A stretch of 64,000 nucleotides of DNA. It comes from Methanomassiliicoccaceae archaeon UBA328. Lineage in GTDB: Archaea > Thermoplasmatota > Thermoplasmata > Methanomassiliicoccales > Methanomethylophilaceae. The DNA lies in NCBI GenBank assembly GCA_002506905.1, contig DAYM01000010.1:42242-106241 (forward strand). Direction: 5' to 3'. Position 1 is the first letter of the stretch. Every line of letters starts with the position of its first letter. Positions 36,189 to 45,195 of this stretch are shown one piece after another. Both the position numbers and the translations under genes were made by a program. Below the pieces are notes generated by a model. It did no database searches, was not told the DNA's origin, and saw only the letters and a program-made list of their open reading frames with translations.

Positions 36189-36515
36189 GTGGACGATAAC
36201 ACAAGAAGGATCGTCGGAGGAATGTCAAAAGCTGTCGATCTCTTTATGACCGCGCACAATTACGGAAGAGCGTGGAGAGAACTCACAGACATAAGAAATT
36301 CGATGGAGGACGACATTGCCAACTACTGCGATACTCCGAATAGGATCAAAACAGGTGCCTGCCTCAGATCCGTTCCGAGCCAACTTTCACTTGACCGCAG
36401 CGGATATCATGTCCACAAAAAGATCAAATTGGAAAAAGGAAACATCTGTACGGACAAGAATGGAATTGACCGCTATCCCCTGTTCGCATCTGCCTTCTTT
36501 GACGAGATGCAATGA
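36189..36515 (+). CDS. Small hypothetical protein, 97-108 residues
   Basis: The frame opens at GTG 36189 (108 residues) with an internal ATG at 36222 (97 residues, MSKAVDLFMTAHNYGRAW). The protein is basic, soluble and without a recognised domain; YHVHKKIKLEKGNICTD is its most distinctive part. It is divergent from the AddAB-like operon and ends one base before the convergent hisA stop. Codon use is ordinary, so it is probably real. Confidence 0.5.
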   Translation: MDDNTRRIVGGMSKAVDLFMTAHNYGRAWRELTDIRNSMEDDIANYCDTPNRIKTGACLRSVPSQLSLDRSGYHVHKKIKLEKGNICTDKNGIDRYPLFASAFFDEMQ

Positions 36516-37229
36516 TCAGGCTTTCCAAGGGGCCTTCCATTCCCAGGGTTTTATGGCATCCGTATAGATGGCAAGACCTACTACGGCCGCTTCCGCACCT
36601 GCTTCCGAAAGGATCTTCGCATCTTTCTCGGAGGTCACTCCGCCGGATGCGATCACCTTGCACGGACAGCGGGAGATGAACGATCTGGCCTGAGCCTCAT
36701 CGATACCTTTCTTCTGTCCTTCCACGTCCACGTTGGTGTTGAGAACCCCCGCAAGGGGAAGATCGCGGATGATGTCGAACATTCCGTCGACAGTAAGATC
36801 TGCGTTCTCCTGCCACCCTTTGATCGTGATTCTGTCACCCTTGGTATCAAGGCCCAAGACGATCTTTCCGGGGAATCTGTCGGCGGTCTCCGCAAGCCAT
36901 TCCGGCTCCTTCACCGCTTTGGTACCGACGATGACCCTGTCAACGCCTGCGGATATCAATTCCTCGACCGTCTCCGTGGAACGAATTCCTCCGCCTACCT
37001 CGACGGGGACGCCTGCCTCTTTGGCGATCCTCTTGAAAACTTCCAGATTATGGCCTTTGCCGAATGCTCCGTCGAGATCAACCAGATGGAGATACGGCGC
37101 GCCTTTGGACACCCAGCTTTCCGCGACCTTCAACGGATCGGGGATAACAAGCTGCTGGCTTCCCAGCACTCCGCCCACAAGCTGGACCACTTTGTGATCG
37201 AGAACATCGACGGCAGGTATGATTATCAT
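36516..37229 (-). CDS. hisA: HisA, ProFAR isomerase
   Basis: A 237-residue TIM barrel. MIIIPAVDVLD has the catalytic Asp at the N-terminus, HLVDLDGAFG, VEVGGGIRS and VLNTNVDVEG with the second catalytic Asp follow, and VIASGGVTS binds phosphate. It isomerises ProFAR to PRFAR in histidine synthesis. The ATG at 37229 overlaps the hisH stop, and the longer open frame upstream is the hisH gene read in another frame. It is the last gene of the hisG-hisC-hisH-hisA operon. Confidence 0.93.
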   Translation of the reverse strand: MIIIPAVDVLDHKVVQLVGGVLGSQQLVIPDPLKVAESWVSKGAPYLHLVDLDGAFGKGHNLEVFKRIAKEAGVPVEVGGGIRSTETVEELISAGVDRVIVGTKAVKEPEWLAETADRFPGKIVLGLDTKGDRITIKGWQENADLTVDGMFDIIRDLPLAGVLNTNVDVEGQKKGIDEAQARSFISRCPCKVIASGGVTSEKDAKILSEAGAEAAVVGLAIYTDAIKPWEWKAPWKA

Positions 37230-37822
37230 ATCAGGTCCTCGGCCGCTTCGATGAAATTGCGAAGCATTTCCAATCCGGACTCTCCGCTCTTCTCGGGGTG
37301 GAACTGTGTTCCGTAAACGTTCTTCTTCCTGAAGAAGGACGGGAATGTCGTTCCTTCGTATTCTGTCGTTCCTATGACATCGGACGGGTCTGCATCGCAG
37401 TAATAAGAGTGTGCGAAATAGAAGTAATTGCTGTCGATGCCGTTCATCAGAGGGTCCTTGGACTCGACGGTATTCCATCCCATGTGGGGGACAATCTTCG
37501 CCTTCAGAGGCTTGACGGTACCGGAGAAGAATCCCAGTCCGGGAGCCTTTCCCTCTGCGCTGGATTCGAACATTATCTGGGCCCCGATGCATATTCCGAG
37601 TGCGGGAACCCCTGCATTCAGACGCTCGCAAATCTGCTCGCGGTAGGGCTGGAGCCTTTCCATGGTCTTATCGAAAGCACCGACTCCGGGAAACATTATG
37701 CATTTCGCATCGAGCAGGTCCTTCATGTCCGTGACCGTAACGACAGCGGCACCGTTCTTCTCCAATGCCTTCTTGATGGAATGCAGGTTTCCGACGCCGT
37801 AATCGGCCATGGTGATCTTCAT
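37226..37822 (-). CDS. hisH: HisH, glutaminase subunit of IGP synthase
   Basis: A 198-residue class I glutamine amidotransferase. ADYGVGNLHSIKKAL and FPGVGAFD are the HisH start, LGICIGAQIMFESSAEG carries the nucleophilic Cys, and GTQFHPEKSGESG supplies His and Glu. It provides ammonia to HisF, which is not in this window. It overlaps both neighbours by 4 nt, so translation is coupled. Confidence 0.95.
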   Translation of the reverse strand: MKITMADYGVGNLHSIKKALEKNGAAVVTVTDMKDLLDAKCIMFPGVGAFDKTMERLQPYREQICERLNAGVPALGICIGAQIMFESSAEGKAPGLGFFSGTVKPLKAKIVPHMGWNTVESKDPLMNGIDSNYFYFAHSYYCDADPSDVIGTTEYEGTTFPSFFRKKNVYGTQFHPEKSGESGLEMLRNFIEAAEDLI

Positions 37823-38877
37823 CTGAATTCCTCCAGGACCTCGGCGATCTTACCGAGCATGATGCTGTTGAGTTCTTCCGTTCCGACGGTCATCCTGACA
37901 CAGTTCTCGGTCCTGCGTTTGGAACCGAAGTCTCTGATCAGAACGCCTTTCTCTTTGAGTTTGGAGACCAGAACGGAGTGGTCTATGGGGCTCTTGGCGA
38001 GAATGAAATTCGAATCCGAAGGATAGGGCTCGAAACCGAGCTTCTTCAGACCTGCTGCGAGCATGGGCCTCTGCTCGGTGACCATGTCCACGCTCATCTT
38101 GACGAAGGACTGGTCCTTCACCGCTGCGATGGCCGCATTCTCGCTGATCTTATTGAGCGAATACGGTATCTTGACGGAGTTCATCATATCGGCGATATCC
38201 TTGTTGGATGCGGCATACCCCACTCTGAGGGCGGCCATTGCGTAAACCTTGGAGAACGTCCTGAGAACGATCAAATTGTCGAACTCGTTCACCTTGGTGA
38301 TCATCGATCCTTTGGGCGCGTATTCGACGTATGCTTCGTCGACTATGACGATACCGTTGAATTTCGAGAGGATCTCTTCGATATCCCTGTGCCTGAACAC
38401 ATTTCCGGTAGGGTTGTTGGGAGAGGGCATGATGGCTATCTTTGCATCAGACCTCACAATGGAATCGACATCGAGCTGGAAATCCTCGGTGAGGTCAACT
38501 TCCAATGCCTTTCCGCCGTTCATGGTCACGAAATAATCGTATAATGTGTACGAAGGAACGGGAACGACGCAGTTGTCTCCCCACTCCGTGAATGTCTTGA
38601 ATGATACGTCCAGCATCTCATCGGAACCGTTACCTGCCACAATATTATCCATTTCCAGACCGTATAGCTTAGCGAGTTCGGACCTGAGGCCGTCGGAATA
38701 GGTGTTGGGATAGCTGTCAAGCTCCACTTCCATGTTCTTGAGGTATCTCATAGCCGCGGGATTGGATCCCAGGACGTTGGTGTTCGTATCCATCCTGAGC
38801 TCGTTGTGAAGCTTTGGATTGTAATATTTCTGGAAATCGCGGGTGGAACTTCTCATTATGTCCCTTGAGACCATCAT
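37819..38877 (-). CDS. hisC: Histidinol-phosphate aminotransferase
   Basis: A 352-residue fold-type I aminotransferase. NGSDEMLDV, MPSPNNPTGNV, VDEAYVEYAP and the PLP lysine in LRTFSKVYAMAALRVGY are characteristic of HisC. It converts imidazole acetol phosphate to histidinol phosphate. It overlaps hisG by 4 nt upstream and hisH by 4 nt downstream. Confidence 0.93.
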   Translation of the reverse strand: MMVSRDIMRSSTRDFQKYYNPKLHNELRMDTNTNVLGSNPAAMRYLKNMEVELDSYPNTYSDGLRSELAKLYGLEMDNIVAGNGSDEMLDVSFKTFTEWGDNCVVPVPSYTLYDYFVTMNGGKALEVDLTEDFQLDVDSIVRSDAKIAIMPSPNNPTGNVFRHRDIEEILSKFNGIVIVDEAYVEYAPKGSMITKVNEFDNLIVLRTFSKVYAMAALRVGYAASNKDIADMMNSVKIPYSLNKISENAAIAAVKDQSFVKMSVDMVTEQRPMLAAGLKKLGFEPYPSDSNFILAKSPIDHSVLVSKLKEKGVLIRDFGSKRRTENCVRMTVGTEELNSIMLGKIAEVLEEFR

Positions 38878-39737
38878 TCCACCAGCCTGTCAATGGCCAC
38901 TGTGAGGATGCCCGTTGCTCCGAGCTTCTTAAGCGAATTGACCACCCTGTACATCTCCGAAGATGCGACGACGACCTGTACGGCCACCATATCGGGATTT
39001 CCGGAGATCTCCATGACCGTGGCTCCGTTGATTCCGGGAAGGAGCTCCTGGACCTTTGCAAGCTTGGTCTTGGGAACGTTTGCCATGAGGTATTTCTTGT
39101 CCTCTGCGGCGATGACGCTCCTGATGGAGTCGACGACATCCATGATCTCCCCTTTCTTCGAGGGATCGGCCTTCGAGGGCCCGAATATCGCAGCCTGCGA
39201 ATCGAGGATCTTGCAGACCTCTACGAGTCTGTTGATCTTGAGCGTGGAACCGCTGGCCACAAGATCGGAGATCATGTCTGCGACACCGAGATACGGCATG
39301 ATCTCTGCCGCACCGGAAACTTCGACGATCTTTACATCCTTGCCCAGCTTTTTGAAGTATTTGCCGGTGAGATTGGGGAACGACGTTGCGATGCGGCTTC
39401 CGTTAGGAATGTCATCTGCGGTCCTGATCCCCGAGGCCTCGGGAGCGGCTATTGAGAGATGACATCTTCCGAACTCCAGATCTGCGATCTTCTTGAGCGA
39501 ATATCCGGATTCGGCTACCATGTCCTCTCCGGTTATTCCGAAATCGATCGCACCTGCACTGATGAATGCGGGGATATCCTGCGCACGGACGAACAGGATC
39601 TCGATATCCTGATTCTTCGCTGTTACGTACAGTCTTCTTCCCCAGTCCTCGCCCAGATCTATTCCGGATTTTACGAGAAGTTCAACAGCTCTTTCGTTAA
39701 GTCTGCCTTTGTTCGGAATTCCCATTTTGACAGTCAT
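38874..39737 (-). CDS. hisG: ATP phosphoribosyltransferase, long form
   Basis: A 287-residue protein, the length of the HisG form with a C-terminal regulatory domain. GIPNKGRLNERAVELL, FVRAQDIPAFI, DFGITGEDMVAE and the PRPP loop LVASGSTLKINRL are typical. The C-terminal ACT-like part suggests inhibition by histidine. It is the first gene of the his operon, with a TATA box 25 nt before the ATG. Confidence 0.95.
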   Translation of the reverse strand: MTVKMGIPNKGRLNERAVELLVKSGIDLGEDWGRRLYVTAKNQDIEILFVRAQDIPAFISAGAIDFGITGEDMVAESGYSLKKIADLEFGRCHLSIAAPEASGIRTADDIPNGSRIATSFPNLTGKYFKKLGKDVKIVEVSGAAEIMPYLGVADMISDLVASGSTLKINRLVEVCKILDSQAAIFGPSKADPSKKGEIMDVVDSIRSVIAAEDKKYLMANVPKTKLAKVQELLPGINGATVMEISGNPDMVAVQVVVASSEMYRVVNSLKKLGATGILTVAIDRLVE

Positions 39738-39755
39738 TTGTCGGCCTCTGTTGAA

Positions 39756-39767
39756 TTGTATATAAGG
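39756..39767 (-). promoter_or_regulatory. TATA box of the his operon
   Basis: CCTTATATACAA on the minus strand is centred 25 nt before the hisG ATG, which implies a leaderless message. Confidence 0.55.
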
Positions 39768-39796
39768 AAAGTAAATAAGGTTTATCGGGAGTTGTG

Positions 39797-40192
39797 TCAG
39801 AATTCAGACAATATCTCCCTGGGCGAACGCACCGGTACCTTGCTTTCGGCAAATGCCTTCTTGGATTTGGCGGTTATCAAATCAGCATTCCCCGGGGCGG
39901 ATGCCATGAGCAGCGCCGCATCCAAATCGCTTTTGGAATTCATCGATGTCAGGATGTCCTCCTTCTGCGGCATCGGCAGAATTTCCAATATGAACGCCAG
40001 CTCGGAGACGATCTCCGATGCTTTCTTGGGGCCTACGTTCTCTGCCGCTATCCTCCTGATCGCCGTCAGCGTCGAGAGCATGACAAATCCGTCCGCCTTC
40101 CCTTCGGCCACGGCATCCAGCAGTTCCGATGATGCACGGCCTTTTCCGGAAAGGACATCCAGGAGGACGTCCTCCGCAAATGCTATCCTCAT
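39797..40192 (-). CDS. PIN-domain toxin-like protein
   Basis: A 131-residue protein with the layout of a PIN-type endoribonuclease: EDVLLDVLSGKG near the start with an Asp, a central acidic helix, KSDLDAALL, then GNADLITAKSKKAFAESKVPVRSPREIL, which is the usual PIN end. The first Asp lies in AEDVLLD instead of the common LDTNVLLD, so activity is uncertain. It overlaps the antitoxin-like gene by 4 nt, the common arrangement of toxin-antitoxin pairs. Confidence 0.7.
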   Translation of the reverse strand: MRIAFAEDVLLDVLSGKGRASSELLDAVAEGKADGFVMLSTLTAIRRIAAENVGPKKASEIVSELAFILEILPMPQKEDILTSMNSKSDLDAALLMASAPGNADLITAKSKKAFAESKVPVRSPREILSEF

Positions 40193-40404
40193 ATCTTCAC
40201 GGTTCCCGTCTCTTCGAAATCATTCTCTGACGAACCTATCGTAAGCGACCCGGTTATCCTTCTGACGGATTCCCTTCTGCCGTTCTTCACTCCGCTCAGC
40301 TTGGCAAACGATTCGCCGTGTTTCATTATGAAAATGTCTTCCTTTTCGCACAATTCGAGGTATCTTCCGATGTTCTGTCTGAAATCCGTTGCAGTAATGT
40401 ACAT
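40189..40404 (-). CDS. Phd/YefM-like antitoxin
   Basis: A 71-residue protein beginning MYITATDFRQNIGRYLELCEKEDIFIMKHGESFAKL, the Phd/YefM DNA-binding fold with its conserved sequence for T-x2-x-R-x3-x-x-Y and hydrophobic strand. The C-terminal half would wrap the toxin. It probably represses its own operon. A TATA box (CTTTTATATTTT, centred near 40430) sits 26 nt upstream. Confidence 0.7.
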   Translation of the reverse strand: MYITATDFRQNIGRYLELCEKEDIFIMKHGESFAKLSGVKNGRRESVRRITGSLTIGSSENDFEETGTVKI

Positions 40405-40636
40405 GCAACATAATACATATTACTAAAATATAAAAGTACCTATTTTTTTATCGTATAACTGCATACTATTTTTGATGATTAATACTTAATATCCTAAACG
40501 AACATATTTTGAAATGATAGTATTCTTTAACTGAGCCAGATGTGAAAAATTATAATTATATCCACCCCGAATAGGTTTGCATCGGAAATATTTCATAATT
40601 TTTTTGAAAAATTGATCTGCATCCGAAACATAGATG

Positions 40637-40674
40637 AAAGGAAATAAAATAAAAAGGACCGAGGGTCGCCCGGT
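40637..40674 (-). terminator. Terminator of asd
   Basis: On the minus strand ACCG ... CGGT form a GC-rich stem (40674-40658), followed by CCTTTTTATTTTATTTCC. Confidence 0.5.
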
Positions 40675-40682
40675 AAGGAATT

Positions 40683-41744
40683 TCAAAGAAGGCCTTTCGC
40701 CTTTGCGAGCTCTGCGTTGAGTACGGAACCGCCCGCACCGCCCCTGAGGGTGTTGTGGGAGAGTGCGAATACCTTGTAGTATCCGTTGCTCTTTCTGATC
40801 CTTCCGACCGTTGTCGCCATGCCTCTCGCCCTTTCGGGTGTTCCCGCCATTGCGTCGAATACGGGCTGGGGCCTGTTCTCCTCGTGCCTGACGATGATCG
40901 GCTGTTCGGGTGCGGAGGGGAGCTTGAACTTCTGAGGTTCTGCACGGAAGTCCGCAAGGGTCTTCTCGAACTCCTCGAGCGAGGGGTCTGCTCCGAGCTC
41001 CAGTACAAGGGACTCGAGATGACCGTCGACCACAGGTACTCTGGCACAGTTTGCCATGACCTTGAAGTCCGCGTATTTGAAATCTCCGTTCTCGTAGGTT
41101 CCCAGCATCTTGGCAAGCTCGGATTCCATCTTCTCTTCCTCGTGACTGATGAACGGAACGACGTTGCCTACGGCATCCAATGAGGGTACACCGGGGTATC
41201 CCGCACCGGAAAGTGCCTGATAGGTCGATACGAACACCTGTTTCAGTCCGTAGGCGTCATAGAGTGCCTTGAGGGGTATCGCAATACCCGTGGAAGAACA
41301 GTTGGCGTTGGTGACGATATAACCGCCGCTGGAATATGTGTCCTGGTCCTTGACCGAATCGAACTGAGACCAGTTGATCTCGGGGATGATGATCGGAACG
41401 TGCCTGTCCATCCTGTGGGAACCTGCGTTCGTGAACACGGCGACTCCCTTTCCTGCCAGTTCGGTCTCGGTAGGTCCGGCCAACTCGGAAGGTATGCCCG
41501 AGAATGCTACCCTGCAGTTCTTGGAGATCTTTTCAAGGTCCATGGTCTCGATCCTTCTGTCCATGATATCATCCTTGTAGACATGGTCCCTGACCTTCAG
41601 CACGTCTCCGAGCCTCTTACCGTGGGATCTCTCCGATGCGTAAAGGCCCTCGATCTCGAAATACGGATGGTCCTCAAGCATCTGAATGAATCTCTGACCG
41701 ATCATTCCGGTGGCTCCGAGGACCGCTACCTGAATCTTGCTCAT
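40683..41744 (-). CDS. asd: Aspartate-semialdehyde dehydrogenase
   Basis: A 353-residue enzyme. VAVLGATGMIGQRF is the NADP-binding start, TNANCSSTGIAIPL has the active-site Cys, SGAGYPGVPS is the archaeal/fungal-type signature, and ARVPVVDGHLESL carries the catalytic His. It reduces aspartyl phosphate on the way to lysine, threonine and methionine. AGGGAG lies 11 nt before the ATG, and the TATA-like element near 41792 leaves a short leader. Confidence 0.95.
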   Translation of the reverse strand: MSKIQVAVLGATGMIGQRFIQMLEDHPYFEIEGLYASERSHGKRLGDVLKVRDHVYKDDIMDRRIETMDLEKISKNCRVAFSGIPSELAGPTETELAGKGVAVFTNAGSHRMDRHVPIIIPEINWSQFDSVKDQDTYSSGGYIVTNANCSSTGIAIPLKALYDAYGLKQVFVSTYQALSGAGYPGVPSLDAVGNVVPFISHEEEKMESELAKMLGTYENGDFKYADFKVMANCARVPVVDGHLESLVLELGADPSLEEFEKTLADFRAEPQKFKLPSAPEQPIIVRHEENRPQPVFDAMAGTPERARGMATTVGRIRKSNGYYKVFALSHNTLRGGAGGSVLNAELAKAKGLL

Positions 41745-41859
41745 TGTTATTCGAACTCCCTATGATGCTCACATCAACTCGGACGGAGTATTAATAGTGT
41801 GGTCTTGTCTTTATTCGAGAATCATGGCCCTTCGGCGATCTGAACGGAAAAGAGGATCC

Positions 41860-41906
41860 CTGAAAAAAACTAAAAAAAGAAAGAGGACGGGGTTTCGGTC
41901 CCCGTC
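41860..41906 (-). terminator. Terminator of the transglutaminase-like gene
   Basis: GACGGGG and CCCCGTC (41886-41892 / 41900-41906) form a 7-bp stem. On the minus strand it is followed by CTCTTTCTTTTTTTAGTTTT. Confidence 0.8.
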
Positions 41907-41915
41907 GGTTTATGA

Positions 41916-43691
41916 TCAGTATACTTCGATGACGGTTGCCACCAGCATCCTGATGGAGCTGGGAACGTCTCCGACATCGTATCCCGTTGCGGTGGTCTCG
42001 GCGTAATAGAACATTTTCGAACCGCTTCCGTGATAGGCCGTACCCGTACAGCCGGAGACAATGATGCCTGCCGCCATATGTCCCGTGAACAGGAGCATGG
42101 CAGTTTCGTATCCCATCGCTTCGGCGATAGCACAGTAGAGGATCGAAGTATCTTCGCAGTCTCCTCCCTGACCGTATAAGGTCTCGAGAGGGAACTTCCA
42201 ATACTCGGTGACGCCCATGTAGACATCGTCTGCCTGATATTCGATGTACTGTGTGAACATCAGGATGAAGTTCGCCACCTGGAGGTCCGTGAACCCTGAG
42301 GTCATGGTCTCGAAATCGCTGGCGATCTTCTTGATGTATGTATCCCCATAAGTGACGAAGGTCCTGTCGTGATCGGCAGTACCCTGGCACCTTTCAGATA
42401 CGTCATACAGGTCCACGTAGTACTTGTAATCCGCATAAGATATGGTCAGATCGTAGGTGTATTCCTTATCGTTGTACTCCCACTCGAAAGTGCGGGTGAC
42501 ATCTCCGTAAACGACAACGGTGTAGAATCCGTAGAAGGATTCCCCATCCGTTGCCAGAAGCAGATATGAACCTGCGGAATCGAAGGTGTACGACATAGAG
42601 GATGCGCCTGTGAACGTATCGACGACCTTATCCGTGACGGTATCGACGACACTCCAGGAAAGACTCTCTGATTGCGTGTCCGCTTCCAGGGTCACTTCTT
42701 CGCTCTCGTACGTCACATCCGGATCGTCGGTGTTGACCGCGTAGATCACCACATCGCTTCCGGATACCGAATACTCGTAGGTCTTCGATGTCGAAAGCAG
42801 TGTTCCGGAATCATCGTACCATCCTTCGAAGGAATGGCCGCTGTCGACCGTTACGCTGAGTTCGACCGTGTCTCCGGGGTTGTATGTTCCCGCACCGGTA
42901 ACGCTGAGTCCGTAATCGGCATACACGACGACCTGGTTATCGACATTCGGTTCGAATGTGTAATCTTCGACGTATGTGTACGTTATATTGACCTTGCCGC
43001 TGGCCGTCTTGTATTCTATCAGATACGGTATCCATCCGTCCCCGACCCACTGTTCCTGAGTGTCGCCGCTGGTATTTGTCCCGAGCCAGATCTCGCACTC
43101 CTTGTCTCCGTTGGCGGTAGAGATCATCTCTGTACCGATCATCTCCCAGGTATAATCGCTGTCCTCGTCGCTCCAGTAGAGCTCGGAACCGGTGTTGTTA
43201 TACGTGTGGAAACCCGAAGTGTAGCTCAGATCGTAAATGTATTCCATGTAGTAACGGCTGTTATCGGCGTTATAGTAGAGATATTGGTAATTCTCTGTTC
43301 CGGAGACCTTTGTCGTGTTGAGGAATCCGTCGGATGTTCCGTCAAGGGAAAGGACGAATCCCATTCCCTCCAGGGACGTCGTCCACGATGCATACAGCGT
43401 GAGATCGCCGGTCATGTCCGAGGTTATCTCGGAACATGCTACCGTAAGGTCCTCGTCCAGGTACCATGAGTAGAACACATAGACATCATCCGTCGCGGCA
43501 TACAGCTTGTATGTGTTGCCCGCGGTGTATTCCGATGGGTTCAGAGACGAATTCTCCTCTCCGCCGTTGAGTTCGTATTCTATACTGTACACTTCCGCAG
43601 GATCGGTATCGAATGTCAATATCAATACGCCTGCTCCAGCAACGACCAATACGGCCGCCAATGCCGCCAACACCTTTCCGGTACTATCCAT
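41916..43691 (-). CDS. Anchored surface protein with InlB-like repeats and transglutaminase-like domain
   Basis: A 591-residue protein. A signal-anchor (VLAALAAVLVVAGAGVLILTF) is followed by an InlB-type repeat (YSIEYELNGGEENSS ... DLTLYASW), a beta-rich middle with another repeat-like unit, and a C-terminal transglutaminase-like domain (about 440-591). This has GQGGDCEDTSILYC with the Cys, FTGHMAAG with the His and FYYAETTATG with an acidic residue. Such domains cross-link or cleave proteins. The start overlaps the stop of the upstream gene by one base (TGATG), so it is the last of three coupled genes. Confidence 0.75.
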   Translation of the reverse strand: MDSTGKVLAALAAVLVVAGAGVLILTFDTDPAEVYSIEYELNGGEENSSLNPSEYTAGNTYKLYAATDDVYVFYSWYLDEDLTVACSEITSDMTGDLTLYASWTTSLEGMGFVLSLDGTSDGFLNTTKVSGTENYQYLYYNADNSRYYMEYIYDLSYTSGFHTYNNTGSELYWSDEDSDYTWEMIGTEMISTANGDKECEIWLGTNTSGDTQEQWVGDGWIPYLIEYKTASGKVNITYTYVEDYTFEPNVDNQVVVYADYGLSVTGAGTYNPGDTVELSVTVDSGHSFEGWYDDSGTLLSTSKTYEYSVSGSDVVIYAVNTDDPDVTYESEEVTLEADTQSESLSWSVVDTVTDKVVDTFTGASSMSYTFDSAGSYLLLATDGESFYGFYTVVVYGDVTRTFEWEYNDKEYTYDLTISYADYKYYVDLYDVSERCQGTADHDRTFVTYGDTYIKKIASDFETMTSGFTDLQVANFILMFTQYIEYQADDVYMGVTEYWKFPLETLYGQGGDCEDTSILYCAIAEAMGYETAMLLFTGHMAAGIIVSGCTGTAYHGSGSKMFYYAETTATGYDVGDVPSSIRMLVATVIEVY

Positions 43692-43999
43692 CAGATCTTC
43701 CTCGCCTCATGAATATAGAGCACACCGATTATTAAACCTGCCACGATGACGGCTGCCGCGATTCCGAAGAAAAGCGTGTTGTCGCTTCCTGAGGAATCGT
43801 CAGTGACGGTCGTATCGTCGGGATCATCTTCACTGTCGTCTCCCGAACCGGCAGCGACGATCGAGAACGTGTACTGGTAGGAACCTTCGTAGTCCCCGTT
43901 GGAATCGAGCACTGCGATGATTATGACGTACGTTCCTTCGTCCGTGGGCATGAGTTCGTTGACAACGGTGAGACCGTCGCTGAACAGCGCCGTCATCAT
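43691..43999 (-). CDS. C-terminally anchored protein without signal peptide
   Basis: A 102-residue protein. The first half looks like the second part of an Ig-like domain (TYVIIIAVLDSNGDYEGSYQ), then an acidic linker (DDSEDDPDDTTVTDDSSGSD), a membrane helix (FGIAAAVIVAGLIIGVLYI) and HEARK. An external domain with no signal peptide is odd. It may be the C-terminal part of the protein encoded just upstream in another frame, split by a frameshift, or it may be translated by coupling through the ATGA overlap. I cannot decide between these. Confidence 0.5.
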   Translation of the reverse strand: MMTALFSDGLTVVNELMPTDEGTYVIIIAVLDSNGDYEGSYQYTFSIVAAGSGDDSEDDPDDTTVTDDSSGSDNTLFFGIAAAVIVAGLIIGVLYIHEARKI

Positions 44000-44640
44000 C
44001 CTCGACGATCTATGTCCTCTGTGTCGGGGATCTCCTGATCCTCGGGCTCCGAGTCCCTGCTGCAGTTCCTGGATGTGCTGTCCGCGATGATGGTCTCATC
44101 GACAGACTTCGCAAGAAGAAGCTTGTTGAGATACTCCGTCTGCATGTCGAGTTCTTCGTTGAGTTCTTCGACGGTATCGTCTTCGGGAGCGTCGTCGCTC
44201 TCTTCGATGAACTCTATGACCTCTTCCAGGAATTCGGTATCGACGGATACCTCCGTCTCGTATGTCACGGTGACGGTGTTCTCGGCATGATGTTCTCCGA
44301 GCGGACATCCGGGTCCGTCCATCGGCTGCATGCCCACCATATCCTGCATCTTGTCAACAAGACCGTTCATGAACCTGTCCCCGCCGTCGGGTGCGTGACC
44401 CGTGACGATGACGATCATGCCCATGGACTCGTATCCCTTCTTCTCCGCGGAGACCTTCTCGTAAGCGAGTACTGCCTCGGTCACAGTGGATGTCTCGGTA
44501 ACGATGCCGTCGGTCGAAATGACGACGGTGTCCGTTTCGGCAGAAGAATCGGGTTGCCAAACGGCCGTGAACGTGAAACATACGGCGATCAGCATGACCG
44601 CCGAGAACAATGCGTACGCTCTCGGTCCGTTTAAGGACAT
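43996..44640 (-). CDS. Exported acidic protein of unknown function
   Basis: A 214-residue protein with a signal peptide (AYALFSAVMLIAVCFTFTAVW), a Thr/Val-rich segment, an alpha/beta core (MGMIVIVTGHAPDGGDRF) and a Glu/Asp-rich C-terminal half predicted helical (EFLEEVIEFIEESDDAPEDD). The frame ends in an unusual mixed-charge tail that might be out of frame. First gene of a three-gene chain linked by 4-nt and 1-nt overlaps to the anchored protein and the transglutaminase-like protein. Confidence 0.6.
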   Translation of the reverse strand: MSLNGPRAYALFSAVMLIAVCFTFTAVWQPDSSAETDTVVISTDGIVTETSTVTEAVLAYEKVSAEKKGYESMGMIVIVTGHAPDGGDRFMNGLVDKMQDMVGMQPMDGPGCPLGEHHAENTVTVTYETEVSVDTEFLEEVIEFIEESDDAPEDDTVEELNEELDMQTEYLNKLLLAKSVDETIIADSTSRNCSRDSEPEDQEIPDTEDIDRRG

Positions 44641-45195
44641 ACTAAATCCGTGATTGTTCTAGTATTTGAGTGTTTTTCATGAATGTTTTTAATTGATTCA
44701 AAGATCGCAATGCGGACATTTCTTCTGTCCAGCACCTCGTTATCATCTGAAATATTATGGGAGATCTGTAACGTTATAGGCGAACATAAAGAGAGATAGA
44801 ATGGCCGGTCCCGGCCTGCCCTTCTGCTGATGACCAACATCGTCATTCAGATGCAGATCACAATGCACTGTCAGGTATACGATATCCCGTCAGCCTCGCC
44901 GATCTTCCGATAATTCATTCAACTCACAACATCAAGGTAATTAAAAACATGGAGTAGATTTCAAAACTATCAATAATATTGAAAATAATGAGATCCATTG
45001 CAACATTTTAACAATCTGAGCAATAGACTTCGTCGCGGCAGATGTGATAGACTGACTGCTTGGGAATGATTATTGTATTATATCTTTCAGAAGAATATGA
45101 ATGATTAAATACGCCGAGACGAATGATTATCCGAGAGGATAGCAGATAAGTCCATTCCAAGATACAGCACCTTTAACCGCGTGCTCCTCAAAATG
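44641..45195. other. Gene-free region, AT-rich
   Basis: About 550 bases that are more AT-rich than the coding parts. It contains the upstream region of the 44640 gene and a GGCCGGTCCCGGCC inverted repeat near 44803. I saw no tRNA, sRNA motif or convincing gene. It may hold older decay debris next to the TIR remnant. Confidence 0.4.

Noticed and set aside
36516..37631. Long frame that would extend hisA by 130 residues
   Set aside because: The extra part is hisH read in another frame; HisA begins at MIIIPAVDV with a 4-nt overlap.
44641..45195. Possible small RNA or C/D box RNA around TGATGA at 44828
   Set aside because: No matching D box and guide layout was found nearby.
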